NCBI GenBank assembly: GCA_023381235.1
Contig: JAMCTV010000025.1
Location: 1-13,071, forward strand
Reading direction: 5' to 3'
Source of the DNA: Gammaproteobacteria bacterium
Lineage (GTDB): Bacteria > Pseudomonadota > Gammaproteobacteria > SURF-13
Length of the DNA stretch: 13,071 nucleotides
This document shows, piece by piece, positions 5,563 to 13,071 of the stretch. A program made the translations under genes and the position numbers. The notes beneath the pieces are model-generated. The model was not told where the DNA came from and made no database searches. It saw nothing but the letters and a program-made list of their open reading frames with translations. Each line of letters begins with the position of its first letter. Positions within the stretch are counted from its first letter, which is position 1.

Positions 5563-8500
5563 CAGTATTCTCTCTGCACCTTGATGATGAGGAAGAGTCG
5601 TTCCACCTCAGCCGCGTCCTGCAATAGGTCATACAGCGCCCGCTTGATGACTTGTTCGCGCGCCTGGACGCCACGCCACCCATCGGGTCGCACGCGCCTG
5701 ACGGAGTCATCTATTCGCAGGGCTAGTTCCAACGCCTCATCTTCGGCCGCGCGCCCGTAAGAGACAGCCGATTCGGCCACACCTTTCGCTTTCAGGTTGT
5801 TGTAGATCGCGCGTTTGCCCGGGGTGTTCAGTTTTTCCGGCGCTTCCTCCGAATACCCGATCTCAACCTTCCTGGCCAGTTCAGCGATGCGCTTCAAGTA
5901 ATCTTCGTATTCGATGGCCTTCGCCTTACGCGACGCGATGATCTCATCCAGCAGCACCGACATTTTCTCGTAGTAGGCCGGGTCGTTGAGGTGCTCCTTG
6001 ATGATCTTGCGGCGAACGTTGTTCTCAATGGTCTCCGCGATCGCATTCTTGTTGCCCTTCAGGCCGCCCAGCTGTGAGTTGATCGCATCCGCGATGCCGG
6101 TCTTCACGATCAGCTCCAGCAGCCCCATATTGTCGAACGGCGAAATCTTGCGCGGCTCGTCTGCCTCAATGTAGGTGTCGATCAGGTGCCGCATGTCGGC
6201 CTCGTAGGCCTTGAGGTCGAGCGTCTCGCCGCTGGCCTTGCGGATGATTTCGCGGACATTCAGATAGTGGTCGAGCTGCTTCTTGATGCGACCGACATCG
6301 GCCGCGCTGTATCCGGCCAGGTCCAGTTCGTCGGCGATGTTGGCGTAGACGCGCACCAGCGCGACGGCCGCCTTGTAGAGCGCCGAACGCTGCGGTTCCC
6401 GTTCCTGCAGGTCGGTGGCAATCTCGGTATTTCCGCAGAAGTAATGGATGTGTTCAAGTTCGCCCTTGGGCGGCTCCACCGGTTCGCAGAGCAGGGCGAG
6501 TGCCTCGATGGCGTTGTCGAGGCGTTCCTTGCCCTTCGTCAGACGATCCTGCAGCAGCACTTCCGGGTCAGGACCGCCCGCGCTGTGATCCAGCTCGGAG
6601 GTGTAGACCGCGATGGCGTTTCCCACCTTCTTGAACAGGTCCTTGTAATCCACGATGTAGCCGAAGTCCTTGTCCTCGCCGTCGAGGCGATTGACGCGGC
6701 AGATGGCCTGGAACAGGCCGTGGTCCTGCATGGACTTGTCGATGTAGAGATAAGTGCAGGGCGGCGCATCGAAGCCGGTGAGCAGCTTGTCCACCACGAC
6801 CAGTAGCTTCATATTCGCCGGTTCCTTGGTGAACAGGTCTTTGGCCCGCTCCTCGTAGGTCTCGGTCTTGCTCATGTTGGGCTTGGCTTCGACATCCTTC
6901 AACAGTTCGGTGTAGGTGTTGTAGATGAACTGCTTGTCGGTCTCGGTGTTGGCGCCGGTTTCCTCCAGCGTCACGTCCCTGGCCAGTGGGTTATAGGAGG
7001 TCACGACTGCGCACTTACCCTTGAAGGGCGTCTTTTGGAACAGGGTGAAATACTTGCACGCCTCGTAGATGCTGGACGCGACCAGGATCGCATTGCCACG
7101 CTCACTGGACAGGCGTGGCTTCACGCTGAAGTCGAAGACGATATCCGCCACCAAGCGATCCATGCGCGCCCTGGAGCTGAGTACGTTCTGCATCGTGCCC
7201 CACTGCTGCCGCAGTTCGGCCTTCTGCCAATCATTGAGGCCTTTGGTCTTGGCCTCGAACCAGGCGTCGATCTTGTCCTGCGAGCCCAGGTGCTGGTCAA
7301 TGTCCCGCGCCTCATACACAAGGTCGAGCACCACCCCGTCCTCCACCCCCTCGCTGAACTTGTAGGTGTGAATGTAGCCGCCGAACACCTCAAGGCTGGT
7401 CTGCTTGTCCTTCTTCAACAGCGGTGTGCCGGTGAAGCCGATGAACACCGCGTTGGGCATCATCGCCTTCATCACCCGGTGCAGCTTGCCGCTTTGCGTG
7501 CGGTGGCATTCGTCCACGAACACGAACACCTCGCCCACCGTCGGGCTGGGCTGGGCTTTAAGCTCCTCGATGAAGGCATCGAAGTCGTCCACGTCCTTAC
7601 GGCCGAACTTGTGCACCAGCGAGCACAGCAGGCGCGGCTTGGCCTGGCCGAGCTGGCTCATCAGGTCGCGGCCGCTGCGGGTGCGCTGGATAGCCTCGCC
7701 CGCCTCGGTGAAGACGCGCTCGATCTGTTTGTCCAACTCGTCACGGTCGGTGATGATGGCGACGCGGGCATTGGGGTTGTTCTCCAGAATCCACTTGGCG
7801 AGCAGCACCATGACGATGCTCTTGCCACTGCCTTGGGTGTGCCAGATGATGCCACCCTGCTTCTGGCGCACATGCGCCTGCGCGGCCTTGACACCGAAAT
7901 ACTGGTGCACGCGCGGCAGCTTTTTATCGCCGCCGTCGAACAGCACGAAGTCGTGCATCAGCTCGATCAGACGCCACTTCTCGCACAACTTGAGCAGATA
8001 CTTGTCGAGCTTGAAAAGCTTATCGTCCGCCTCGTCTTCCTTCCACTTGAGGAAATATTTCTCCTTGGTCTTGATGGCGCCGTATTGCAGCCCCTCCGAA
8101 TCGTTACCGGCGAACACGATCTGGACGGTTGAGAAAAACCACTCGTTGAATTCTTTCTGCTGGTTGGAAAGCAGTTGCCGGATACCGTCGCCGATGGAGA
8201 CGCGGCTGTTCTTTAACTCCAGCACGCCGATGGCGATGCCGTTCACATACAGCACGATGTCCGGCCGCCGCTCGTGGTTACCCTTGAGCGTCACCTCCTC
8301 TGCGATGGCGAAGTCGTTCTTCGCCGGCTGCTGCCAATTGATGAGGTGCACGGTCTCCGTGACTTTGCCAGCCTCGATTTTCACCGGCACGCCGTAGCGC
8401 AGCAGGTTATAAAGGGCCTGGTTGTTGCCGTAGAGCGTGCGGTTGTGGTTGTCCACCTCGGTGCGCAGCTTGTGCAGCCCCACGCTAATCTGCGCTTGCG

Positions 8501-8669
8501 AGTAGCCGCTCTTGCTCAGCCACATCGTGAGCAGTTCTTCCTCGATGTTGCTGTTGCCGTCGCGGTCCGACCAGTCGCCGAGGTAGCGGTAACCCAGTTC
8601 GTTGCGGAACAGGGCGACCACCCGGTTCTGCGTATGCCGCTCGATTTGTCCGACCTTGGATGACTGCAT
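5562..8669 (-). CDS. hsdR: HsdR, type I restriction endonuclease subunit
   Basis: Motor and nuclease subunit of a type I R-M complex: it translocates DNA using ATP and cuts away from the recognition site. The 1035-residue protein has an N-terminal nuclease domain with the PD-ExK pattern (Asp137 in RRPDIVL; Glu151-x-Lys153 in LELKNS). A superfamily 2 helicase motor follows: Walker A HTQGSGKS (277-284), DECH (386-389), FTGTP (412-416), DKLLTGFDAP (627-636) and motif VI QAICRVNR (654-661). A helical C-terminal region (about 700-1035) probably docks to the methyltransferase. The ATG at 8669 is 18 bp after the Fic gene stop, and its own stop overlaps the metallopeptidase start. All catalytic motifs are present and length is normal, so it appears intact. 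Confidence 0.96.
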   Translation of the reverse strand: MQSSKVGQIERHTQNRVVALFRNELGYRYLGDWSDRDGNSNIEEELLTMWLSKSGYSQAQISVGLHKLRTEVDNHNRTLYGNNQALYNLLRYGVPVKIEAGKVTETVHLINWQQPAKNDFAIAEEVTLKGNHERRPDIVLYVNGIAIGVLELKNSRVSIGDGIRQLLSNQQKEFNEWFFSTVQIVFAGNDSEGLQYGAIKTKEKYFLKWKEDEADDKLFKLDKYLLKLCEKWRLIELMHDFVLFDGGDKKLPRVHQYFGVKAAQAHVRQKQGGIIWHTQGSGKSIVMVLLAKWILENNPNARVAIITDRDELDKQIERVFTEAGEAIQRTRSGRDLMSQLGQAKPRLLCSLVHKFGRKDVDDFDAFIEELKAQPSPTVGEVFVFVDECHRTQSGKLHRVMKAMMPNAVFIGFTGTPLLKKDKQTSLEVFGGYIHTYKFSEGVEDGVVLDLVYEARDIDQHLGSQDKIDAWFEAKTKGLNDWQKAELRQQWGTMQNVLSSRARMDRLVADIVFDFSVKPRLSSERGNAILVASSIYEACKYFTLFQKTPFKGKCAVVTSYNPLARDVTLEETGANTETDKQFIYNTYTELLKDVEAKPNMSKTETYEERAKDLFTKEPANMKLLVVVDKLLTGFDAPPCTYLYIDKSMQDHGLFQAICRVNRLDGEDKDFGYIVDYKDLFKKVGNAIAVYTSELDHSAGGPDPEVLLQDRLTKGKERLDNAIEALALLCEPVEPPKGELEHIHYFCGNTEIATDLQEREPQRSALYKAAVALVRVYANIADELDLAGYSAADVGRIKKQLDHYLNVREIIRKASGETLDLKAYEADMRHLIDTYIEADEPRKISPFDNMGLLELIVKTGIADAINSQLGGLKGNKNAIAETIENNVRRKIIKEHLNDPAYYEKMSVLLDEIIASRKAKAIEYEDYLKRIAELARKVEIGYSEEAPEKLNTPGKRAIYNNLKAKGVAESAVSYGRAAEDEALELALRIDDSVRRVRPDGWRGVQAREQVIKRALYDLLQDAAEVERLFLIIKVQREY

Positions 8670-8687
8670 GACCTGGCCTACCCGTCG

Positions 8688-9812
8688 TTATTTGAACAGC
8701 TTCAAATAGGCATCGAACGCGTATATCTTGCCGCGCTTGCCCCCAGTGATTTCCTTCAGTATCCCAAACTGTTCCAGGTCGGCGATCAATTTGTATGCCG
8801 ATGCCGGCGACACGCCCGCCGCCTCGCCCACCCTGGCCGCATTGACCACCGGCCGCTGGTACAGGTAATTCAGCACCTTCTGCGCATTTGCCGTGCGGCT
8901 GCCCAGCGTCTGTAGCTGCGACTCCACCTGCTTTTGCAGCTTGAGAATGTTGTCGAACGTCGCGGTGCTGTTTTTCGCTGTTTCGATCACCCCCACCAGA
9001 AAGAACCGGAACCATTGCAGCAGATCGTTCTTTTCCCTTACCCGCATCAGATTGTCGTAATAAAGCTGGCGGTTACGCTCGAAAAAATCCGACAAATAAA
9101 GCACCGGCTGCTTCAATATCTCCCGGCTCACCAAGTACAGGGTAATCAGCAGACGCCCCACACGGCCATTGCCATCCAGGAAGGGGTGGATGGTCTCGAA
9201 TTGGTAATGCACCAGCGCAATCTTCAACAGTTCGGGAAAATGCTGCCGGTCGTTATGCACGAACTGCTCGATGTCGCCGATCAACTCCCCGACGGCCTCG
9301 TGCACCGGCGGCACGAACACCGCATCGTCAATGGTCGCCCCGCCGATCCAGTTTTGGCTGCGCCGGAACTCGCCCGGGTGCTTGTGCTTGCCGCGCACCC
9401 CCTGCATCAGCGTCTTGTGCGTCGCGCGGATCAGCCGCGCTGAAAAAGGCAGCGTCCGCAACTTGTCCACCGCCTCGTTCATCGCCGCCACGTAGTTCTG
9501 CACCTCTTCCCAGTCGTCGCGCCGCTCCAGCGCCACATCCTCCTTCTCCAGCAGCGCCTCCTCTATATTGGTCTGCGTCCCTTCGATCTTGCTAGACTGG
9601 GTTGCCTCCTTCAGCACATGCATGCGGATAAAGAGGTCAATGTTCGGGATGTATTCGGAATACATATCCAGCCTGCCCAATTCGCGATCCGCCTGGCCGA
9701 GCAACTGGAGCAAGGCCATATCGTCCACCACCCACGCGCGGTTGATGGGGTTAGGCTGAAAGCTCTTGTAGTGCGCCTGCTGGACCCAGCGGCCAGCCTG
9801 AAAATGCTTCAT
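8688..9812 (-). CDS. Fic domain protein with N-terminal inhibitory motif and C-terminal winged helix
   Basis: Fic enzymes transfer AMP (or related groups) from nucleotides to protein hydroxyls; the target here is unknown. I chose ATG 9812-9810 (374 residues) because GGAGGGG lies 7 nt upstream; an in-frame TTG at 9830 is less likely. The Fic motif HPFLDGNGRVGR (209-220) is complete, with catalytic His209. An S-SKI-EG motif (Ser73 to Glu77-Gly78) matches the (S/T)xxxE(G/N) inhibitory helix; being N-terminal it makes this class II, so the enzyme is probably autoinhibited. A Fic N-terminal domain covers about 10-95. Residues about 305-365 look like a winged helix (VGEAAGVSPASAYKLIADL), suggesting DNA binding. 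It lies between hsdS and hsdR, behind its own promoter and 18 bp before hsdR. Fic genes in type I loci are known, but their role there is not clear to me. Confidence 0.93.
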   Translation of the reverse strand: MKHFQAGRWVQQAHYKSFQPNPINRAWVVDDMALLQLLGQADRELGRLDMYSEYIPNIDLFIRMHVLKEATQSSKIEGTQTNIEEALLEKEDVALERRDDWEEVQNYVAAMNEAVDKLRTLPFSARLIRATHKTLMQGVRGKHKHPGEFRRSQNWIGGATIDDAVFVPPVHEAVGELIGDIEQFVHNDRQHFPELLKIALVHYQFETIHPFLDGNGRVGRLLITLYLVSREILKQPVLYLSDFFERNRQLYYDNLMRVREKNDLLQWFRFFLVGVIETAKNSTATFDNILKLQKQVESQLQTLGSRTANAQKVLNYLYQRPVVNAARVGEAAGVSPASAYKLIADLEQFGILKEITGGKRGKIYAFDAYLKLFK

Positions 9813-9853
9813 CGGTGCACCCCTCCCCAAAGTTAAAGCAAGCCTGGACGTTG

Positions 9854-9879
9854 TTTTAGATTCTATTTGAAAACTAAAA
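9854..9879. promoter_or_regulatory. Dyad overlapping the fic-hsdR promoter
   Basis: TTTTAG (9854-9859) and CTAAAA (9874-9879) are inverted arms 14 bp apart that bracket the -10 box. They may be an operator for a dimeric regulator, conceivably the Fic protein's winged helix. The stretch is AT-rich, so a 6-bp dyad could arise by chance. Confidence 0.3.
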
Positions 9880-9888
9880 TAATGCCAA
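9860..9888 (-). promoter_or_regulatory. Sigma70-type promoter of fic-hsdR
   Basis: On the minus strand, TTGGCA (9888-9883), exactly 17 bp, then TAGAAT (9865-9860): 5/6 matches to each consensus box at optimal spacing. Transcription would start near 9853, leaving about a 40-nt leader before the Fic ATG at 9812. It lies in an AT-rich gap between hsdS and fic, within otherwise GC-rich sequence. Confidence 0.7.
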
Positions 9889-9920
9889 GCGCTAATTTAA
9901 CCCTGCTCGACGGGCTGTGC

Positions 9921-11225
9921 TCACACCAGCCGAATCCTCCCGGTGAGCAGTTCCTGCATCATGCCCTGCTTGAGGTTGCGGGCCTTGGCGAGTTTTTCTT
10001 CCAGCGCTGCGATCTCAACGTCCATGTCGGAGAGGATGGTGGCGATGGCGGTTTGTTCAGTTTTCTCCGCGGGTAGCTTTACTTCAAAAACGGCTAGCTG
10101 AGTCTTGCCGATTTCGAGGAACGTGCTGCCACCGCACAGACTGATGAACCCTTGCTTTTGCGTAAGTAGCAGGTAGTAGAGAAACTCCACATCAACATGG
10201 TCGAACGGAATGAAGTTCTTGAAGCCCTGGTTCGTGGAAACTGGGACTGTATTGATCGCGCACTCACCAATGGTGGCTCGTGAGGTCATTACAATCGAAT
10301 TGGCCGGGATCATTTCGGCTGAACTGCTTTTCAAGCCTTGGAGCGAAATCTTGCGGCTTGTGTCGTTGAGGTATTTGAAGCCGTTCAACCCGGTAATGTC
10401 AGTGGGCGTGCACCAGAGGATATCGCCATCCCAAAACTGCGGTTGTGTCGTGCTTGGCGTTCCACCGCTACGAATGTCTGCCAACTCCCGCAACTGCTTT
10501 ACCTCCCACTCCCCGCTGAAGCCCGGCAGGCGCTTCTTGCCGGTGAGCAGTTCCTGCATGGCGCCTTGTTTGAGGTGGCGTTTTTTGGTGAGGAGCCGTT
10601 CAAGGGATTCGATGAGGGCATCCGCATCGCTCAACGCCTCGGCGATGGCTTCTTGTTCTGCTTTGGTGGGCACCGGCAACAAAACCTTGGCGATGTTCGT
10701 CTTGCTGATGCCAGAGACCTTTGTTCCGACAGCATAGAAGCGAAACTGCGCCTTTACCGCACGGGTTTGGAAACAATAGCGCCGATACTGATGGTCGAGT
10801 TCGTTTGTCCTACTCTTGGCAACAATGGTATGCAGCCCCGATATAAATGGGATTCGGTCCGGGTTGCTGATCACCACATGCTTGCTCGTGCCTTCGTCGT
10901 CCTCGGAAGCATCGACAAAAACAACATCACCATCGTCAAGTAACGAAACAGATGACACTTTCTTCAACGGAATGTTGAGCTTCGGTATATCCCGGTATTC
11001 GGAACGAGCGTCAATAAAGGTTTTGTTCGACGTGTGAATGTCACCGTAGTGCAGATAACAATAGCCATCCGTAGAGAGCTGATCGCGCGACGCTGTGTAG
11101 CCGCCGCTGAAATTGAACAAGTCACCAAGAGGTTTTACCCTCCAATCCTCCGGAATCAACCCCACCTCGGTCTGCTTGTAACCGGTGGCGCGTGGGTGGT
11201 CGGCGCTCGCCTCATTCACTTCCAT
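9921..11225 (-). CDS. hsdS: HsdS, type I R-M specificity subunit
   Basis: DNA-recognition subunit: two target recognition domains (TRDs) read the two halves of a split site, and helical spacers bind HsdM. The 434-residue protein has TRD1 (about 22-185, from GLIPEDWRVKPLGDL) and central conserved region EQEAIAEALSDADALIESLE to ELLTGKKRLPGF (190-236). TRD2 follows (about 238-385, from GEWEVKQLRELADIRSGGTP), then a distal conserved region EQTAIATILSDMDVEIAALE to ELLTGRIRLV (390-434). The two KQGxMQELLTG motifs lie exactly 200 residues apart. The ATG at 11225 overlaps the hsdM end by 10 bp, so the two are co-translated. The stop at 9921 precedes the 108-bp promoter gap before fic. It appears intact; the recognised sequence cannot be predicted by eye. 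Confidence 0.96.
   Translation of the reverse strand: MEVNEASADHPRATGYKQTEVGLIPEDWRVKPLGDLFNFSGGYTASRDQLSTDGYCYLHYGDIHTSNKTFIDARSEYRDIPKLNIPLKKVSSVSLLDDGDVVFVDASEDDEGTSKHVVISNPDRIPFISGLHTIVAKSRTNELDHQYRRYCFQTRAVKAQFRFYAVGTKVSGISKTNIAKVLLPVPTKAEQEAIAEALSDADALIESLERLLTKKRHLKQGAMQELLTGKKRLPGFSGEWEVKQLRELADIRSGGTPSTTQPQFWDGDILWCTPTDITGLNGFKYLNDTSRKISLQGLKSSSAEMIPANSIVMTSRATIGECAINTVPVSTNQGFKNFIPFDHVDVEFLYYLLLTQKQGFISLCGGSTFLEIGKTQLAVFEVKLPAEKTEQTAIATILSDMDVEIAALEEKLAKARNLKQGMMQELLTGRIRLV
9940..10559 (-). repeat. 20-nt direct repeats in the two halves of hsdS
   Basis: CCGGTGAGCAGTTCCTGCAT (plus-strand reading) occurs at 9940-9959 and again at 10540-10559, exactly 600 bp apart, with weaker similarity continuing about 25 bp. 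Both encode MQELLTG at the end of a conserved spacer helix. Recombination between them could remove or exchange TRD2. Confidence 0.9.
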
Positions 11226-13071
11226 GCGAACCCCATCTTCTCCAGGTGGCGGTTCACCTTCGCCTCCAGCTCGGCCACGCGGCTCACCATTCGCGGTAGC
11301 GAGGTTTCGTAGCGTTCGGCCAGTTCCTTCACGCGCTGCGTGAGTTGCTGGCTGATGCGGTCCATCTCACCGTGGATGTCTCTATCCAGCGCGGCGAGCC
11401 ATTTGTCGTCCACCACCAGTGCCTTGATCTCGGCCTCGGTGAGCTTGGGGTAGTAGGCGTAGGCCTTGGCGTCGAGATCGGCCTCGGCTTCCTTGAGACG
11501 CTTCTTGAGGTCGGCCTCATCGGTATTGAGCTTGAGCCAGTCGTTCAACACGGTAGCTTCGTCCTTTGCTTCTTTGTCGTTTTTTATTTCTTTTAGCCGG
11601 GCGGCGACGTTGGCCTTGTTCACCTTATCGAGTTCGCTGAACACGCCATCCTCGCCGCTCTGTTCTTCCTCTAGCTCGGCGAGTTTGGCAGTGGCGCTTT
11701 CCAACTCGGCGGCGAGCTGGTCGATGGCGGACTGCTCTTTGGCGTAGTAGCGGGCGACGATGAGGAGCTTGGGAACGAGGTCGCAGGCCCAGCCCTTGTC
11801 TTTCTCCTTGCCCTTCTTGTCGGTCTCGATAACGCGATAGGTTTCGGCCTTCCAGCCGTCGACGGCAATCAGATAGCTGTCGTCCTGCATAGTCTGCGCC
11901 CAGTAGTCCATGAGGTGCTGGTAGACGTCGTATTTGTCGATGAGCGGCTTGTCCGTGTAGTGGGTCAGCAGGTTCTCGGAGAGCGCGGCAATGACTTCCT
12001 TCGGGTGGATGCCGGTCTTGAGTCCTTTCAGGGTTTTTACTGCCTTGGCGCGCCAAGTGGCAAAGTGGGTATTCATGCCGACGATGAAGTCAGCGAACTC
12101 CGGGTGCTCGTAGATGGCGGGCTTGATTACATTCTTCTCTACGGCGAGATCCAGATAGCCGGGGCGATTTTGCTTGAAGAGCGTCGTTTTCAGGTTCGGG
12201 CAGATGGCCCAGTACGGCTTAAGCGCCTCGACATCCGCCACGGGGATGCCGCCCTTGAGGTGGCCTTCGATGTCTTGCCAGTCTTCCGGCACTTGGCTAT
12301 CGATATAGCGCGGCAGGTTGAGGTTGAACTCATTCTTTTCGATCTCGGCAAACGAGACCATGCGCGCATAGCGGGGCACGTCACACTGCCGGGTGAAGAC
12401 ATCCACGATCTTGTGAATATCCATGCTGCGCAGGCGGTTCTTGGGGCCGTCCTTCATGAAGCCCTGGCTTGCGTCGATCATGAAGATGCCCTTGCGGGCG
12501 GCCGCGTCTTTTTTATCAATGACAACGATGCACGCGGGGATGCCGGTGCCGTAAAAGAGGTTGGCGGGCAGGCCGATGACGCCCTTGATGTACCCCTTGC
12601 GCACAAGGTTGCGGCGGATGTCGGCCTCGGCATTGCCACGGAACAGCACGCCGTGCGGCAGAATGCAGGCGCCCTTGCCGGTGCTCTTGAGCGAACGGAC
12701 GATGTGCAGCAGGTAGGCGTAGTCGCCCTGTTTAGCTGGCGGCACCCCGAAGTGCTTGAAGCGCTCGTAAGGATCGTGCAGCGCGTCGAGGCCGGTGCTC
12801 CAGCGCTTGTCGGAGAACGGCGGATTAGCGACGACATAATCGAAGGTCTTTAGAGTGTCACCGTCCTTGAACTTGGGATCGGCCAGCGTGTTGCCCTGCA
12901 CCACGAGCGCCGTCGGGTAGTTGTGCAGAATCATGTTCATGCGGGCGAGGCCGCTGGTGGCGGCGTCTTTTTCCTGTCCGTTTAGCGTCACCGGCGTCCG
13001 CGCCTCGTCGGCCACCTTGAGCAGGAGTGACCCGGAGCCGCAGGTCGGATCGTAAACGGTGGTCTTGGGGC
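11216..13071 (-). CDS. hsdM: HsdM, type I R-M N6-adenine methyltransferase subunit (5' partial)
   Basis: SAM-dependent subunit that, with HsdS, methylates adenine in the recognition site and protects host DNA. The frame is open to the right edge, giving 617 residues from base 13069. The first visible residues read PKTTVYDPTCGSGSLLLK, which contains the SAM-binding motif DPxxGSGS, so the GTG at 13015 is an internal Val codon. The catalytic motif NPPF lies at residues 82-85 (FDYVVANPPFSD). Further conserved blocks are GKGACILPHGVLFRG and GLPANLFYGTGIPACI. The C-terminal part (about 440-617) is charged and helical, with likely coiled coils for HsdS contact. Missing is the N-terminal helical domain, usually some 150-200 residues. 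It overlaps hsdS by 10 bp. No promoter is visible because the start lies outside the window. Confidence 0.96.
   Translation of the reverse strand, partial: PKTTVYDPTCGSGSLLLKVADEARTPVTLNGQEKDAATSGLARMNMILHNYPTALVVQGNTLADPKFKDGDTLKTFDYVVANPPFSDKRWSTGLDALHDPYERFKHFGVPPAKQGDYAYLLHIVRSLKSTGKGACILPHGVLFRGNAEADIRRNLVRKGYIKGVIGLPANLFYGTGIPACIVVIDKKDAAARKGIFMIDASQGFMKDGPKNRLRSMDIHKIVDVFTRQCDVPRYARMVSFAEIEKNEFNLNLPRYIDSQVPEDWQDIEGHLKGGIPVADVEALKPYWAICPNLKTTLFKQNRPGYLDLAVEKNVIKPAIYEHPEFADFIVGMNTHFATWRAKAVKTLKGLKTGIHPKEVIAALSENLLTHYTDKPLIDKYDVYQHLMDYWAQTMQDDSYLIAVDGWKAETYRVIETDKKGKEKDKGWACDLVPKLLIVARYYAKEQSAIDQLAAELESATAKLAELEEEQSGEDGVFSELDKVNKANVAARLKEIKNDKEAKDEATVLNDWLKLNTDEADLKKRLKEAEADLDAKAYAYYPKLTEAEIKALVVDDKWLAALDRDIHGEMDRISQQLTQRVKELAERYETSLPRMVSRVAELEAKVNRHLEKMGFAWK

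Noticed and set aside
7035..8397. Long plus-strand open frames (365 and 330 codons) opposite hsdR
   Set aside because: They lie antisense to conserved HsdR helicase motifs, are compositionally odd, and arise from GC-rich codon use in the real gene.
11915..12853. Plus-strand 312-codon frame opposite hsdM
   Set aside because: Antisense shadow of a clear methyltransferase reading frame.
13013..13015. GTG as start of hsdM
   Set aside because: The upstream in-frame sequence encodes the SAM motif DPTCGSGS, so the true start is outside the window.

Overview
The window looks like the edge of a conserved proteobacterial chromosome block followed by an accessory island. Gene content, high GC and the order tolB-pal-cpoB-queE-queC-tRNA-Lys point to a gammaproteobacterium, since the same order is known in Pseudomonas. 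A betaproteobacterium cannot be excluded. No species call is possible from the sequence alone.

Bases 1-4025, plus strand, form a tight cluster. It runs from tolB (5' end outside the window) through pal and cpoB to queE and queC. The first three encode the periplasmic and outer-membrane part of the Tol-Pal system, which couples outer-membrane constriction to division. The last two make preQ0, the precursor of queuosine. Three junctions are 1-base overlaps or short gaps, so coupled translation is likely.

Bases 4026-4888 are the junction. They hold an intact tRNA-Lys(UUU) and a 15-nt copy of its 5' end placed 119 bp upstream. They also hold several hairpins and two inverted copies of one palindromic repeat family. 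A 51-codon relic of an AAA_14/DUF4143-type ATPase seems to keep only its N- and C-terminal ends, and a strong 11-bp inverted repeat sits directly upstream of it. This part looks like scar tissue from past insertions at the tRNA gene.

Bases 4889-13071, minus strand, carry a type I restriction-modification locus. In transcription order it is hsdM (5' end beyond the window), hsdS, a promoter-bearing gap, a Fic-domain gene, hsdR, and a YgjP/DUF45-type metallopeptidase broken by a frameshift and probable small deletion. HsdM and HsdS would methylate DNA and choose the target, and HsdR would translocate and cut. The Fic gene and hsdR lie behind their own sigma70-like promoter (TTGGCA, 17 bp, TAGAAT), so restriction and Fic could be controlled apart from methylation. 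The best leads are the Fic gene inside the R-M locus, the decayed metallopeptidase coupled to hsdR, and the rearranged tRNA-Lys junction. I found no evidence for a wholly new system.
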